From Caulobacter sp. (GTDB lineage: Bacteria > Pseudomonadota > Alphaproteobacteria > Caulobacterales > Caulobacteraceae), in NCBI GenBank assembly GCA_030680355.1, contig JAUXVF010000029.1:142908-206907 (forward strand): a stretch of DNA of 64,000 bases, written 5' to 3'. The translations under genes were made by a program, and so were the position numbers. The notes beneath the pieces are model-generated. The model made no database searches and had not been told where the DNA came from. It was given only the letters and a program-made list of their open reading frames with translations. Shown piece after piece: positions 1 through 9,483 of this stretch (the first letter of the stretch is position 1; the number at the start of each line of letters is the position of its first letter).

Positions 1-795
1 CACGACACGCAGGTCGGCGCCGCCCTCCAGCAGATGGGTGGCGAAGGCGTGGCGAAGGACGTGGGGACTGACCCTGGCGGGATCGATGCCGGCGGCCAGG
101 GCGGATTCCTCCAGCAGCTGGGAGAATCGCCGGGGGGTTAACCGCCCGCCCTTGCCACGCGATGGAAACAGCCAGGGATTGGCGGCGTCGCCCTTGGGCA
201 GGAAGTCCTTGCGCACCCCCAGCCAGGCCTTGACCGCCGTGCGGGCGGCGCCGTTCATCGGCGCCAGCCGCTCCTTGCCGCCCTTGCCCCTGACGATCAG
301 ATAGGCCGGGTCCCGCGCCAACGCCGCCAGCGGCAGGGCGACCAGCTCGGACACCCGCAGGCCGGAGGCGTAGGTCAGCTCAATCAGGCAGGCCAGGCGC
401 AGACCCTGGCCTCCGTCCCGCGCCGCCGCCGCGGCGATCAGCCCCTCGACCTCGGCGCGCGTCAGCACCCTGGGCAGGGGCCGCCCCCGGCGCGGCGCCT
501 CGACCCGGCGGGAAGGATCGTCGGGCCGCCAGCCCTCACCCAGCACGAACCGGTAGAACTGGCGCACCGCTGACCGCCGCCGCGCCGCCGTGGCCGGCGA
601 CAGGCCCGCCGCGCCCAGCCCGGCGAACCAGGCCTCGATATCTTCCGCCGAGGCGGTCGACAGGTCCTCCCCGCGCCGTTTCAGAAAGGCCGAGACGTCG
701 GCCAGGTCCTTGCCGTAGGCGGTCAGGGTGTTTTTCGCGGAGGCCCGCTCGACCGACATCATTTCCAGAAACGCCTCGGTCCAGGCCTGGCTCAT
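1..795 (-). CDS. xerD: Tyrosine recombinase XerD (3' end beyond window)
   Basis: Site-specific tyrosine recombinase that with XerC resolves chromosome dimers at dif. The first 265 residues are visible and the C-terminus lies beyond the left edge. The N-terminal SAM-like core-binding domain covers about residues 5-90, followed by the catalytic domain. Catalytic Arg147 is in ASGLRVSEL, the conserved lysine is in GKGGKER (about 171-174), and the HxxR motif is SPHVLRHA with His245 and Arg248. The final His and nucleophilic Tyr would be off-window. The ATG start overlaps the stop of the upstream secreted-protein gene in an ATGA, so translation is probably coupled. XerC is the main alternative; the divergent aroK-aroB neighbourhood favours XerD. 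Confidence 0.9.
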   Translation of the reverse strand, partial: MSQAWTEAFLEMMSVERASAKNTLTAYGKDLADVSAFLKRRGEDLSTASAEDIEAWFAGLGAAGLSPATAARRRSAVRQFYRFVLGEGWRPDDPSRRVEAPRRGRPLPRVLTRAEVEGLIAAAAARDGGQGLRLACLIELTYASGLRVSELVALPLAALARDPAYLIVRGKGGKERLAPMNGAARTAVKAWLGVRKDFLPKGDAANPWLFPSRGKGGRLTPRRFSQLLEESALAAGIDPARVSPHVLRHAFATHLLEGGADLRVV

Positions 796-1970
796 CGTCC
801 GCCCGCCAGCCCCTCGATGGCGATCGCCCTGGCGTCGATATCCAGACCGACCTTGCGCAGGGCCGCAACGATGCGCGCCCGATCCAGAGCGGCCGGCCCC
901 TTGGTCCCGGCTTCGAGGGCGATGGCCAGGGCCAATAGCGCCGTCTCGCCCTTGAGCCCCAGGGCGGCGGCCCGGTCGAGACCCATCAGCAGGCCGGGCG
1001 AGGCGGTGCTCTTGCCGAGGTCGACATGGGTCAGCCGGGCGCGCGCTTCGGGACTGAGGGCGCCGCCCATGGCTTCGAGCAGAAGGATGCGGCCAACCAT
1101 GTCCGGCCGGGCGCGGGACGGCGCGGCCGCGGCCTCATCCAGCAGGCTGTCGATGATTCCGGTTGTGCCAAGCGAGGCGATGATCATCGAGTGAGCCACC
1201 ACCTGGTCTTCGCTTTCGAGCGGGGGCAGTTCGGACCACAGCATGCGGGCGATGGCCGGCGCGGCCGTCGACCGGGCCGGCTCGGGATCCAGGGCCAGCC
1301 GTCGCGACATCGCCATCTCCAGGCCGTTGCGCAGGGACGCCGGGTCCGGGGCCGCGGCCCCGCCCAGAACCCCGGCCATCAGGCGCGCATAGACCGGATC
1401 ACGGTCCCGATCATTGGCCAGGCTCAAGGTCAGATGGGCCTTGCCGCGCTGGCCGGCGATGGCTTCGCAATAGGCGCGCAGCCGCAGCCAGTAGATGTCG
1501 GCCCGGTCGACCGAAAGCTGGTCGGAGATGCGGCAGGCGGTGTCGTCCTGTCCCGCGATCAGCGCCGCCTCGGCGGCGGCGGCGGCGAGGGCGCCATTGG
1601 TCGACACCCCCGGCGCCCGCTCGACGGCCGTCCAGGCGATGTGCGCCTCGCCCATCGAGAGCAGGGCTCTCACCCGCGCCGCGGCAAGGTCGGGGTCGCG
1701 CCCGGCCTCGCCGGGGCCGGCGACGCCGGCGCGCAGAATGCGGCGGGCCAGGTCCGTCGCCGCCGGGGTGATCGGCTTGCCGTCCAGCTGGGGAATGATC
1801 TCCCGCGCGATCGATGGCGAGGTTCCGCGCCAAAGATCGGTGGGCAGGCCGGTGTCCCGGTCGCCCAGCGAGAAGTAATCAGGCGCTGCCAGCGTCTGGA
1901 CCTCCACCTGGGCGGAGGCGGGACCGGCGAGCAGGGCGGCGACAATGACGACGGTGATCAGCGAGCGCAT
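792..1970 (-). CDS. Secreted hypothetical protein
   Basis: Protein of 392 residues of unknown function. The ATG at 1970 is chosen because it places a clear signal peptide at the N-terminus (residues 1-21, MRSLITVVIVAALLAGPASA, cleavage expected before QVEVQ). A start further upstream would put charged sequence ahead of it. The mature part is alanine-rich and predicted helical, with repeated helical-hairpin character that resembles TPR/Sel1-like solenoids, but I cannot name a domain. It overlaps xerD by 4 bases and is divergent from aroK, with 86 bp between the start codons. Periplasmic location is inferred from the signal peptide only. Confidence 0.75.
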   Translation of the reverse strand: MRSLITVVIVAALLAGPASAQVEVQTLAAPDYFSLGDRDTGLPTDLWRGTSPSIAREIIPQLDGKPITPAATDLARRILRAGVAGPGEAGRDPDLAAARVRALLSMGEAHIAWTAVERAPGVSTNGALAAAAAEAALIAGQDDTACRISDQLSVDRADIYWLRLRAYCEAIAGQRGKAHLTLSLANDRDRDPVYARLMAGVLGGAAAPDPASLRNGLEMAMSRRLALDPEPARSTAAPAIARMLWSELPPLESEDQVVAHSMIIASLGTTGIIDSLLDEAAAAPSRARPDMVGRILLLEAMGGALSPEARARLTHVDLGKSTASPGLLMGLDRAAALGLKGETALLALAIALEAGTKGPAALDRARIVAALRKVGLDIDARAIAIEGLAGGR

Positions 1971-2056
1971 GTCCGGAACCCTAACATTAGTCTGCGGATG
2001 AAGGGGAGACAGGTTACAGCCTTGGCTCAGCCCGTCCCTCTCGTGTAAAGCCATGA

Positions 2057-2611
2057 ATGGCCATGACCGCCGACCCCAGCCTTCGCCGCAAGACCATCGC
2101 CCTCGTCGGCCTCATGGGCGTGGGCAAGAGTAGTGTCGGCCGCCGGCTGGCCCTGGCCCTGAACCTGCCGTTTCGCGACGCCGACGCCGAGGTCGAGACG
2201 GCGGCGGGCCGCACCATCGCTGAAATTTTCGACGACTATGGCGAAGCCGCCTTCCGCGATGGCGAGCGCAAGGTGATCGCCCGGCTGATGGATGAAGGCC
2301 CTCACGTCCTGGCCACCGGCGGCGGCGCCTTCGTCAATGACGACACCCGCGCCCTGATCAAGGCGCAGGCCATCTCGATCTGGCTGAAGGCCGACCTCGA
2401 CCTGCTCGCCCGCCGCATCGGCCGCAAGGACACTCGCCCCCTGGTGCGCGACAAGGACCCGCTGCCGGTCCTGCGCGAACTGGCGGAAGCTCGCTACCCC
2501 CTCTACGCCCAGGCCGATATCACGGTGGAAACTGGCGATACGCCCCACCAGGAAGCCGTGGCCGCCCTGATCGAGGCCCTGACCCTGCACGTTGCCGGAG
2601 CCGAGACGTGA
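2057..2611 (+). CDS. aroK: Shikimate kinase
   Basis: Phosphorylates shikimate with ATP in the fifth step of chorismate synthesis; cytoplasmic. The 184 residues are the usual length. The P-loop GLMGVGKSS lies at residues 18-26, the shikimate-binding aspartates in DADAE (41-45), GGG at 88-90, and the LID arginine region near GRKDTRPLV (122-130). A second ATG two codons in (2063) is also possible. The stop overlaps the GTG start of aroB (GTGA), so both are made from one coupled message, the aroK-aroB order common in alphaproteobacteria. Confidence 0.95.
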   Translation: MAMTADPSLRRKTIALVGLMGVGKSSVGRRLALALNLPFRDADAEVETAAGRTIAEIFDDYGEAAFRDGERKVIARLMDEGPHVLATGGGAFVNDDTRALIKAQAISIWLKADLDLLARRIGRKDTRPLVRDKDPLPVLRELAEARYPLYAQADITVETGDTPHQEAVAALIEALTLHVAGAET

Positions 2612-3720
2612 TTCAGACGATCCCCGTGGGCCTTGGCGCCCGCAGCTATGACGTCCTTGTGGGCCCGGGCCTGATCGACCGGGCCGGCGAACACATCGCG
2701 CCGTTCCTCCCGGCCCGGCGGACGACCATCGTCACCGACAGCAACGTCGGCGCCCACCATGGCGAACGCCTGGCCGTGTCGCTGGAGCAGGCGGACGTGG
2801 CCGTCGATGTCATCACCGTGCCGGCCGGCGAGGAGAGCAAGAGCTTCGCGGGCCTGGCCGATCTCTCGGACCGGCTGCTGGCGCTGGAGCTGGACCGGGG
2901 CGACGTGATCATCGCGTTCGGCGGCGGCGTGGTCGGCGACCTGGCCGGCTTCGCGGCCTCGATCTACAAGCGCGGCATCGACTTCATTCAGGTTCCCACC
3001 AGCCTGCTGGCCCAGGTCGACAGCTCGGTGGGCGGCAAGACCGCCATCGACACGTCGCGGGGCAAAAACCTGATCGGCGCCTTCCATCAGCCCCGCCTGG
3101 TGCTGGCTGATCTCGACATCCTGGCCACCCTGCCTGACCGCGAGATGGCCTGCGGTTACGCCGAGGTGATCAAGTACGGCATGTTGGGCGACGAAACCTT
3201 CTTCGCCTGGCTGGAGACTAACGGCGCCGACGTGCTGGCGCGGGACACCGCCGCCCTGGCCCAGGCCGTGGGCCGGTCGGTTGAAATGAAGGCGGAGATC
3301 GTCGCCGAGGATGAGACCGAAAAGGGCCGCCGCGCCCTGCTCAACCTCGGCCACACCTTCGCCCATGCCCTGGAGGCCGAGACCGGCTACGGCGAAACGC
3401 TCAAACACGGCGAGGCCGTGGCGGCCGGCTGCGGCCTGGCCTTCCGCTTCTCCGTCGCCCTCGGTCATTGCCCGCCCGCCGACGCCGACCGGGTCGCGCG
3501 CGCCCTGAAGGCCGCCGGCCTTCCGGGCGGCATGGCCGATGTTCCGGGCTATCCGTTCAACGCCGACCGCCTGATTCACCACATGGCCCAGGACAAAAAA
3601 GCCCAGGCCGGCGCCCTGACTTTCATCCTCGCCCGCCGCATCGGCGAGGCGTTCACGGCCAAGGGCGTCGATCCCGACGCCCTGCGCCAATTCCTGATAA
3701 CCGAGGGAGCACTCCCGTGA
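2608..3720 (+). CDS. aroB: 3-dehydroquinate synthase
   Basis: Converts DAHP to 3-dehydroquinate, the second shikimate-pathway step, with NAD and a divalent metal. The 370 residues match the family. The nucleotide-binding stretch [11 protein letters not shown] and the following [17 protein letters not shown] are intact. Metal ligands are recognisable as the Glu of GYAEVIKYG and the histidines of [11 protein letters not shown] and KHGEAVA. It starts with GTG inside the aroK stop (GTGA overlap) and ends in another GTGA shared with the CorC-type gene, so the three genes form a tightly coupled operon. Confidence 0.95.
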   Translation: MIQTIPVGLGARSYDVLVGPGLIDRAGEHIAPFLPARRTTIVTDSNVGAHHGERLAVSLEQADVAVDVITVPAGEESKSFAGLADLSDRLLALELDRGDVIIAFGGGVVGDLAGFAASIYKRGIDFIQVPTSLLAQVDSSVGGKTAIDTSRGKNLIGAFHQPRLVLADLDILATLPDREMACGYAEVIKYGMLGDETFFAWLETNGADVLARDTAALAQAVGRSVEMKAEIVAEDETEKGRRALLNLGHTFAHALEAETGYGETLKHGEAVAAGCGLAFRFSVALGHCPPADADRVARALKAAGLPGGMADVPGYPFNADRLIHHMAQDKKAQAGALTFILARRIGEAFTAKGVDPDALRQFLITEGALP

Positions 3721-5015
3721 CCGTCCCGGCCATTCTGATAGGCCTTGCGCCCACCCTTGTGGCCCTGATCACGGCCTCAGGCCTGATCTCCGCGTCCGAA
3801 ACCGCCATGACCGCCGCCAGTCGCGGCCGCATGCACCAGCTTGAGCGGGAGGGCGACAAGGCCGCCGCCCGGGTCAACCGGATGATGGCTGATCAGGAGA
3901 ACATGATCGGCGCCATCCTGCTCTCCAACAACGCCATCAACATCCTGGCCACGGCCCTGACCACGGCGGTGCTGTCCAGCATGGGCGAGTATGGCGTCGC
4001 GGCGGCCACCGCTATCATGACAGTTGTGATCGTCATCTTCGCCGAGATCCTGCCCAAGACCCTGGCCATCACCCGACCCGAGGCCGTGGCCCGCACCCTG
4101 TCCCTGCCGATCCTCTGGCTGGTCCGGATCTTCGGCCCCCTGGCGCGCGGCGCGCAGTGGATCGTGCGCATGACCCTACGGCCCTTCGGCATCAACCTGT
4201 CGATGGAGACCGACGTCCTGGCCGCTCACGAGGAGATCCGCGGCGCGGTCGAGTACCACCACTCTGAAGGCGTCGTCGAAAGCCGCGACCGCCGCATGCT
4301 GGGCGGCGTGCTCGACCTGTCGGAAATGGACGTCTCCGACGTCATGGTGCATCGCAAGTCCGTCGACATGCTCGACGCCGCCATGCCGCCCCGCGAGCTG
4401 ATCCGTCACGCCATGGACCTGGGCCACAGCCGGCTGCCGCTGTGGCGCGACAACCCCGACAATGTCGTCGGGGTGCTCAACGTCCGGGACCTGGTCAAGG
4501 TCATGGCCCAGAACGACGTTGACCTCGACGAGCTCGACGTGGCCGGCCTGGCTCGCAAGCCCTGGTTCGTGCCCGAAACCACCAAGCTCAAGGATCAGCT
4601 CAACGCCTTCCTCAAGAAGCGCAACCACTTCGCCCTGGTGGTCGATGAGTACGGCGGTCTGCAGGGCGTCATCTCCCTTGAGGACATTCTCGAGGAGATC
4701 GTCGGCGAGATCGACGACGAGCACGATTCCGCCGTTGAGGGCCTGCGTCCCCAGCCCGACGGCTGGATCGAGGCGGCCGGCATCGTCACCGTCCGCGACC
4801 TCAACCGCGCCCTGGATTGGGACCTCCCGGACGACCAGGCGGTGACCATCGCCGGTCTGCTGATCCAGGAAGCCCAGGCCATTCCGGAGGAAGGCGAGAC
4901 CTTCACATTCTACGGCCACCGCTTCGAAGTGGTCCGCCGTCGCCGCAACCAGATCACCGCGCTTCGGATAAGCCCGCCCCTGGCCGCCAGCCCCGACTGG
5001 CCCGAATCGGGTTGA
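3717..5015 (+). CDS. CorC/HlyC-type membrane protein (DUF21, CBS pair)
   Basis: Protein of 432 residues in the CorC/CorB (hemolysin C-related) family, linked to Mg2+ or Co2+ efflux. The order is a DUF21/CNNM-like membrane domain with several hydrophobic segments (about 1-135), a CBS pair (about 205-330, including the Asp-rich [12 protein letters not shown] after the second CBS), and a C-terminal CorC_HlyC domain (about 340-422). GTG at 3717 is chosen because it lies in the aroB stop; open frame upstream overlaps aroB and lacks membrane-protein character. Metal transport is inferred from the family. It sits after aroB as in many alphaproteobacteria. Confidence 0.85.
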   Translation: MTVPAILIGLAPTLVALITASGLISASETAMTAASRGRMHQLEREGDKAAARVNRMMADQENMIGAILLSNNAINILATALTTAVLSSMGEYGVAAATAIMTVVIVIFAEILPKTLAITRPEAVARTLSLPILWLVRIFGPLARGAQWIVRMTLRPFGINLSMETDVLAAHEEIRGAVEYHHSEGVVESRDRRMLGGVLDLSEMDVSDVMVHRKSVDMLDAAMPPRELIRHAMDLGHSRLPLWRDNPDNVVGVLNVRDLVKVMAQNDVDLDELDVAGLARKPWFVPETTKLKDQLNAFLKKRNHFALVVDEYGGLQGVISLEDILEEIVGEIDDEHDSAVEGLRPQPDGWIEAAGIVTVRDLNRALDWDLPDDQAVTIAGLLIQEAQAIPEEGETFTFYGHRFEVVRRRRNQITALRISPPLAASPDWPESG

Positions 5016-5094
5016 TTTGATCGGGAACCCGAGCCTGACTGGTCGCGTTCTGGCTTGGCGGGGCCGAATCTCGAGCCTGTTCAGAGGATGGTGA

Positions 5095-6171
5095 GTGGCG
5101 CGTCTACCGGACAAGCAGGAATTGAGCGATCCCGCCCAGACGGCGCGGGTGGATGCGCTTGAGTCCGCCCTGGCCGAGCTTGAAGCCCGTCGTCGAGCCG
5201 AGTCGGCGCTGGGCGAGACGCTGTCGTTCGCCCTGTCGGCGGCTCGCATGGGCTCCTGGAGCCTGGACGTCGCCACGCGCGGCTATGAAGCCTCGGACCT
5301 CTGCAAGGCCAACTATGGCCGCCGGCCGGACCAGATCTTCACCTTCGAAAACCTTGTGGCGGCCGTTCATCCCGGCGATCGGACGCGGATGCTCAAGGCC
5401 ATCGAGACCGCTATTCGCGATGGATCCGACTACGACATCGAGTACCGGGCGGTGATTCCGACCGGCGAAGTGCGGTGGGTTCACGTCCGCGGCAGGGCCG
5501 ATCGTGATCCGGTAAGCGGGGCCGCGCGGCGGATGGCCGGGGTCTCCCTCGACGTTACCGATCGTCGGCGGGCCGAGGATCGCCAGCAGATGCTGCTCAA
5601 CGAGCTCAATCACCGGGTCAAGAACACCCTCGCGGCGGTGCAGTCGATCGCCTACCAGACCCTCCGGTCCGCGGCCTCCCCGGCTGAGTTCCACGAGGCC
5701 TTCGAGGCCCGGATCATGGCCCTGTCCCAGACCCACAACCTCTTGACCCTTCAGGGTTGGGAGAGCGCCAGCCTGCGCGACGTCATCGCCGCGGAACTGG
5801 AGCCGTTTGGCGGCGAAGGCCGGGCCGTTATCGACCGGACGCCGGATGTTCAACTCAGCCCCAAGGCCGCTGTCGCCCTGGGCATGGCCTTCCATGAACT
5901 GGCCACCAACGCGGTGAAACATGGCGCCCTGTCGACGCCCGGTGGATGCACCCGCGCGGGCTGGGAGGTGGAAAGCGACACGCTCACCCTCCGTTGGAGC
6001 GAGCGCGGCGGCCCGCCCGTAAAGGAACCAGCCAGCCAGGGATTTGGCAGCCGGCTTCTGCAGCAGGGTCTGGCGGCGGAACTCGGCGGCAAGGTCGAGC
6101 TACGATTTCACCCAGAGGGTCTGGAATGCACGATGAAACTGCCCATGGCTGTGCTGGAGGGCAAGGAGTGA
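5095..6171 (+). CDS. PAS-HWE sensor histidine kinase
   Basis: Soluble sensor kinase of 358 residues without membrane segments. A short coiled-coil-like start (about 15-45) is followed by a PAS/PAC domain (about 44-157) and an HWE-type kinase core. The phosphoacceptor is His173 in ELNHRVKNTLA. The N-box is FHELATNAVKHG, and WSERGGPPV (301-309) carries the Trp-x-Glu that gives the HWE family its name. It starts with GTG preceded by an AGAGGA ribosome site, and its stop overlaps the GTG of the response regulator (GTGA), so the two are partners. HWE/HisKA2 kinases often act in the alphaproteobacterial general stress response; the signal sensed here is unknown. Confidence 0.88.
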   Translation: MARLPDKQELSDPAQTARVDALESALAELEARRRAESALGETLSFALSAARMGSWSLDVATRGYEASDLCKANYGRRPDQIFTFENLVAAVHPGDRTRMLKAIETAIRDGSDYDIEYRAVIPTGEVRWVHVRGRADRDPVSGAARRMAGVSLDVTDRRRAEDRQQMLLNELNHRVKNTLAAVQSIAYQTLRSAASPAEFHEAFEARIMALSQTHNLLTLQGWESASLRDVIAAELEPFGGEGRAVIDRTPDVQLSPKAAVALGMAFHELATNAVKHGALSTPGGCTRAGWEVESDTLTLRWSERGGPPVKEPASQGFGSRLLQQGLAAELGGKVELRFHPEGLECTMKLPMAVLEGKE

Positions 6172-6542
6172 CCACGACTGTGACGTCTCTGAAGGGTTTG
6201 CGCATTCTCGTGGTCGAAGACGAGATGCTGGTGTCCATGTTGCTCGAGGACATGCTGGGGGACTTCGGCTGTGTCGTCGTCGGCCCGGCCCCGGACCTGG
6301 ACGAGGCCATGTCCCTCGTCGAAAAGGGCGAGATCGACGCGGCCCTGCTTGACGTCAATGTATCCGGCCGCCCGATTTTCCCTGTCGCCGACGCCCTGCG
6401 CGAGCGCGGCGTGCCCTACATCTTCGCCAGTGGTTATGGCGAAGCAGGCCTGACCGACGCCCATCGCGGCGCCCCGGTCCTGCAGAAGCCGTTCCGCCAG
6501 GCCGATCTGGAACGGACCTTGACCGCGCTTGTGGCGTCCTGA
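6168..6542 (+). CDS. Single-domain response regulator (FATGUY-like receiver)
   Basis: Stand-alone receiver of 124 residues with no output domain. The acidic pocket is Glu17/Asp18 (VVEDE), the phosphoacceptor is Asp62 (LLDVNV), and the conserved lysine is Lys107 (LQKPF). The stretch YIFASGYG at beta4 resembles the FAT-G-Y motif of the FATGUY receivers, known as phospho-relay or modulator proteins around HWE/HisKA2 kinases and PhyR. GTG at 6168 overlaps the kinase stop, so it is probably the direct target of that kinase. A role in general-stress phosphorelay is inference; no phyR, nepR or ecfG is in the window. Confidence 0.85.
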   Translation: MTTTVTSLKGLRILVVEDEMLVSMLLEDMLGDFGCVVVGPAPDLDEAMSLVEKGEIDAALLDVNVSGRPIFPVADALRERGVPYIFASGYGEAGLTDAHRGAPVLQKPFRQADLERTLTALVAS

Positions 6543-6552
6543 CGGCCGGCGC

Positions 6553-6825
6553 CTAGCCCTCGCCCGGCGCCAGCGCCTTGACTGACAGGGCGTGAACCGG
6601 ACCGGCCAGTTCCTCAGACAGAGCGGCGTGAACCTGCCTCTGGCGAGCGACCCGGGAGGCCCCGACAAAGGCCCGTGATTCGATCAGCACGTTGAAATGG
6701 CTCTGCCCGCCCTCGCGTGCGCCGGCGTGGCCGGCATGCCGTGCGGAGTCATCGACGACCTCCAGACGGTCCGGCGCGAAGGTCCGGGTCAATTTTTCGC
6801 GGATTAAGTCCGAAATCGTGGTCAT
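6553..6825 (-). CDS. BolA/IbaG family protein
   Basis: Protein of 90 residues in the BolA family, small KH-like proteins that pair with monothiol glutaredoxins in iron-sulfur and iron regulation. Family features are the N-terminal helix MTTISDLIREKLTRTF, the central HAGHAG and SHFNVLIES motifs, the long helix around RVARQRQVHAALSEEL, and the closing HALSVKALAP. It is divergent from the DnaJ-like gene, with 50 bp between the start codons. It converges on the response regulator with 10 bp between the two stops. BolA sits next to a DnaJ-like gene and cobS in many alphaproteobacteria. Confidence 0.88.
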   Translation of the reverse strand: MTTISDLIREKLTRTFAPDRLEVVDDSARHAGHAGAREGGQSHFNVLIESRAFVGASRVARQRQVHAALSEELAGPVHALSVKALAPGEG

Positions 6826-6875
6826 TTTCCAAGGTCAATTCTTGAATGCGAAAGGTTGGGCCTCATACTTGGCTT

Positions 6876-7532
6876 ATGGCAGACGCCTTTCAATACCGAC
6901 CGAAACTCGTGGACATCCGCGTTCGCCCCCCAAAACCCGGGGAGGCGGAGGCTGAAGCCGACGTCAACGCCCTTAAGCCGGGAGAGCGTCGCTGTGACCA
7001 CCCCGACTGTCTGACGGTGGCCACGGCCCGTGCGCCGAAGGCCCGTGACATGCCCGGCCAGTTCTACTGGTTCTGCCAGCCGCACGCGGCCCAGTACAAC
7101 AAGCAGTGGAACTTCTTCGCCGGCATGAGCGACGACGCCGTCGCCCAGGCCCAGGCCAGCCGCTTCACCGGCGACCGGCCGACCTGGAGCTTCAAGGCCT
7201 CGAATCGGTCGCGGGAAGCCGCCGCCCAGGCCAAGGGACCGATGGGCTGGAATGATCCCTTCAGCCTGTTCGGCTTCGGCCGCGCTGATCGCTCCGGCAT
7301 CGACGCCCCGCCCGAGGAGGCCGGCGATCGTCAGCTGGGCAAGCTCGAACGCAACGCCATGGCCGACCTCGACCTGCCCCACACCGCCAAGGCGGCCGAG
7401 ATCCGCATCCGCTACACCGAGCTGGTCAAACGCTGCCACCCCGACTCCAACGGCGGCGACCGCAGCGCCGAACACAAGCTGCAGCGGGTGCTCAAGGCCT
7501 GGAAGACGCTCAAGAAGGCGGGCCTGGCCTAG
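6876..7532 (+). CDS. DnaJ-domain protein upstream of cobS
   Basis: Protein of 218 residues with a C-terminal J domain (about 160-215) carrying the HPD motif at His188-Asp190 (KRCHPDSNGG), which stimulates Hsp70. The N-terminal part has Cys40, Cys45 and Cys67 plus His70 (ERRCDHPDC ... FCQPH), which looks like a small metal-binding fold; that is inference. ATG at 6876 is preferred over one ten codons upstream because MADAFQYRP begins the conserved part. This gene commonly precedes cobS. Here a PAP2 gene on the other strand separates the two. Confidence 0.8.
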   Translation: MADAFQYRPKLVDIRVRPPKPGEAEAEADVNALKPGERRCDHPDCLTVATARAPKARDMPGQFYWFCQPHAAQYNKQWNFFAGMSDDAVAQAQASRFTGDRPTWSFKASNRSREAAAQAKGPMGWNDPFSLFGFGRADRSGIDAPPEEAGDRQLGKLERNAMADLDLPHTAKAAEIRIRYTELVKRCHPDSNGGDRSAEHKLQRVLKAWKTLKKAGLA

Positions 7533-7576
7533 ACATCGGCCCTGTTGCTCGTCCCCGGAGCCTGACCCGGCGCGGG

Positions 7577-8305
7577 CTACGGCCGGGATGACCGTTGGGA
7601 ATCGCCCATCGGCCAGACCCGGTCCGCCGCCTGCACGGCCATCCACCAGGTCAGGGCCCAGCCGCCGCCCAGCACCCAGCCGGCCAGCACGTCCGACGGC
7701 CAGTGGACGCCCAGATAGACCCGGCTGAGACCCACCAGCACCGCGATGACCGCCGCGCCGGCGAACGCGAACACCTTCACCCGCCGCGATGCCGCGAACC
7801 GCGCCACCAGCGCCCCCAGGGTCAGATAAACGACCGCCGACAGCATGGCGTGGCCGCTGGGAAAGCTGGCGTTGATCGCCTCGACCAGCCGCAGGGCCGG
7901 TTCCGGACGGTCCCGGCCAAACACCAGCTTGAGACCCTGGCTGATGGCCACGCCGCCGCCCGAGGCCAGCAGCAGCACCGCCGCCTCGCGCCAGCGCCGC
8001 AGGGCGGCGAACAGCCCGGCCACGAACAGGACCAGCAACGACAGCACCGTCACCGATCCCAGGGCGGTGACGTCCATGGCCGCCGTGGTCAGCCAGTGCG
8101 GCCCCAGCGGCGTGGCGGGGTCATGGTGCGCCCTCAGACTCATCAGGATGGCCCGGTCGATGCCGCGGGTCTCGCCCTCGCTGACCTCGCCGGCGATATT
8201 GAGAAAGCCGGCGGTCGCGATCACCACGATCAGAAACGCGGCCACGAAAGCCGCCTCCCGCCGCGCGAAATCGAGGGCCTGCCCCAGGCGTCGCCGACTG
8301 ATCAT
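7577..8305 (-). CDS. PAP2-family phosphatase
   Basis: Integral membrane phosphatase of 242 residues in the type 2 phosphatidic acid phosphatase family; substrates may be lipid phosphates or undecaprenyl diphosphate. The three signature motifs are visible: KLVFGRDRP, SFPSGHAM and SRVYLGVHWPSDVLAG, containing the catalytic His and the phosphate-binding Arg and Lys. Five or six hydrophobic segments are spread along the chain, with an N-terminal one at about 17-37 and a long periplasmic loop after it. It lies between the DnaJ-like gene and cobS on the opposite strand. Its last codons run into a sequence resembling the GGGATGAC repeat family. Confidence 0.87.
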   Translation of the reverse strand: MISRRRLGQALDFARREAAFVAAFLIVVIATAGFLNIAGEVSEGETRGIDRAILMSLRAHHDPATPLGPHWLTTAAMDVTALGSVTVLSLLVLFVAGLFAALRRWREAAVLLLASGGGVAISQGLKLVFGRDRPEPALRLVEAINASFPSGHAMLSAVVYLTLGALVARFAASRRVKVFAFAGAAVIAVLVGLSRVYLGVHWPSDVLAGWVLGGGWALTWWMAVQAADRVWPMGDSQRSSRP

Positions 8306-8378
8306 GCCATGAGCTCCAACTATTTCCTCGAACGCCTGTTTGCTGAACGCCGTTTAGGCGCTAATCGATCTGACCATC

Positions 8379-9386
8379 ATGGCTGACATTTCCGACACCA
8401 CCACCGCCGACCCGTTGCTGTCTCTTGTTCCGGACAAGCAGGTCTCCATCCGCGACGTCTTCGGCGTTGATTCCGACATGATGGTGCCGGCCTTCAGCCA
8501 GCGCGATTCTCATGTTCCGGACATCGACGAGTCGTACCGCTTCGACCCGATGACCACCCTGGCCATCGTCGCGGGCCTGGCCTTCGACCGCCGGGTGATG
8601 ATCCAGGGCTATCACGGCACCGGCAAGTCGACGCACATCGAGCAGGTCTGCGCCCGGCTCAACTGGCCGATGGTGCGGGTCAACCTCGACAGCCACGTCA
8701 GCCGCATCGACCTCGTCGGCAAGGACGCCATCGTCCTGAAAGACGGCAAACAGATCACCGAATTCCGCGAAGGCATTCTTCCGTGGTGCCTGCAGCGGCC
8801 GATGGCCCTGGTGTTCGACGAGTACGACGCCGGCCGGCCCGACGTGATGTTCGTCATCCAGCGGGTGCTGGAGGCGGGCGGCAAGCTGACCCTGCTCGAC
8901 CAGAACCGGGTGATCCGCGCCAATCCCTATTTCCGCCTGTTCTCAACGACCAACACCATCGGTCTGGGCGACACCACCGGCCTCTATCACGGCACCCAGC
9001 AGATCAATCAGGGCCAGATGGACCGCTGGTCGATCGTCACCACGCTCAACTACCTCGACCATGACGCCGAGGCCGAGATCGTGCTGTCCAAGAACCCGAA
9101 ATACGCCACGGCCGAAGGCCGCCGCACCCTGGCGGCCATGGTCCGCGTCGCCGACATGACCCGCAACGCCTTCATGAACGGCGACATCTCCACGGTCATG
9201 AGCCCGCGCACGGTGATCACCTGGGCCCAGAACGCCGAGATCTTCAGCGGCGACCTGGCTTTGGCTTTCCGCATGACCTTCCTGAACAAATGCGACGAAC
9301 TCGAGCGGCCGACGGTCGCGGAGTTCTACCAGCGGGCGTTCGGAGAGGATTTGCCGGAGAGCGCGGCCCGGGTGAAGGTGGCTTAG
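8379..9386 (+). CDS. cobS: CobS-type AAA+ ATPase
   Basis: Protein of 335 residues matching the AAA+ subunit CobS of aerobic cobaltochelatase (CobNST) end to end. Walker A is GYHGTGKST (77-85) and Walker B is ALVFDEYD (143-150). In a classical system CobS works with CobT and CobN to insert cobalt into hydrogenobyrinate diamide. Neither cobT nor any other cobalamin gene is in the window; cobT, often next in line, is replaced by a HigBA module. CobS-like proteins also occur in organisms that do not make B12, so the actual role is open. A hairpin terminator follows 38 bp downstream. Confidence 0.88.
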   Translation: MADISDTTTADPLLSLVPDKQVSIRDVFGVDSDMMVPAFSQRDSHVPDIDESYRFDPMTTLAIVAGLAFDRRVMIQGYHGTGKSTHIEQVCARLNWPMVRVNLDSHVSRIDLVGKDAIVLKDGKQITEFREGILPWCLQRPMALVFDEYDAGRPDVMFVIQRVLEAGGKLTLLDQNRVIRANPYFRLFSTTNTIGLGDTTGLYHGTQQINQGQMDRWSIVTTLNYLDHDAEAEIVLSKNPKYATAEGRRTLAAMVRVADMTRNAFMNGDISTVMSPRTVITWAQNAEIFSGDLALAFRMTFLNKCDELERPTVAEFYQRAFGEDLPESAARVKVA

Positions 9387-9423
9387 GGGAAACGTCAGAA
9401 ACACTGCCAGCACACCCCCTACC

Positions 9424-9458
9424 CCGCTCATCCGCGCTCGCTGGGATGAGCGGAATTT
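9424..9458 (+). terminator. Hairpin terminator after cobS
   Basis: A perfect 10-bp stem (CCGCTCATCC at 9424-9433, GGATGAGCGG at 9444-9453) with a 10-base loop is followed by AATTT. It lies between the stop of cobS and the stop of the convergent higA. The short T run makes it a moderate terminator; it may serve both strands. Confidence 0.6.
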
Positions 9459-9483
9459 AGGAGTGGCGATGGGTCATGCGCCC

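Noticed and set aside
7560..7592. CCGGGATGAC sequence as a full copy of the 33868 repeat.
   Set aside because: Only one arm is convincing and it lies in the end of the PAP2 gene.
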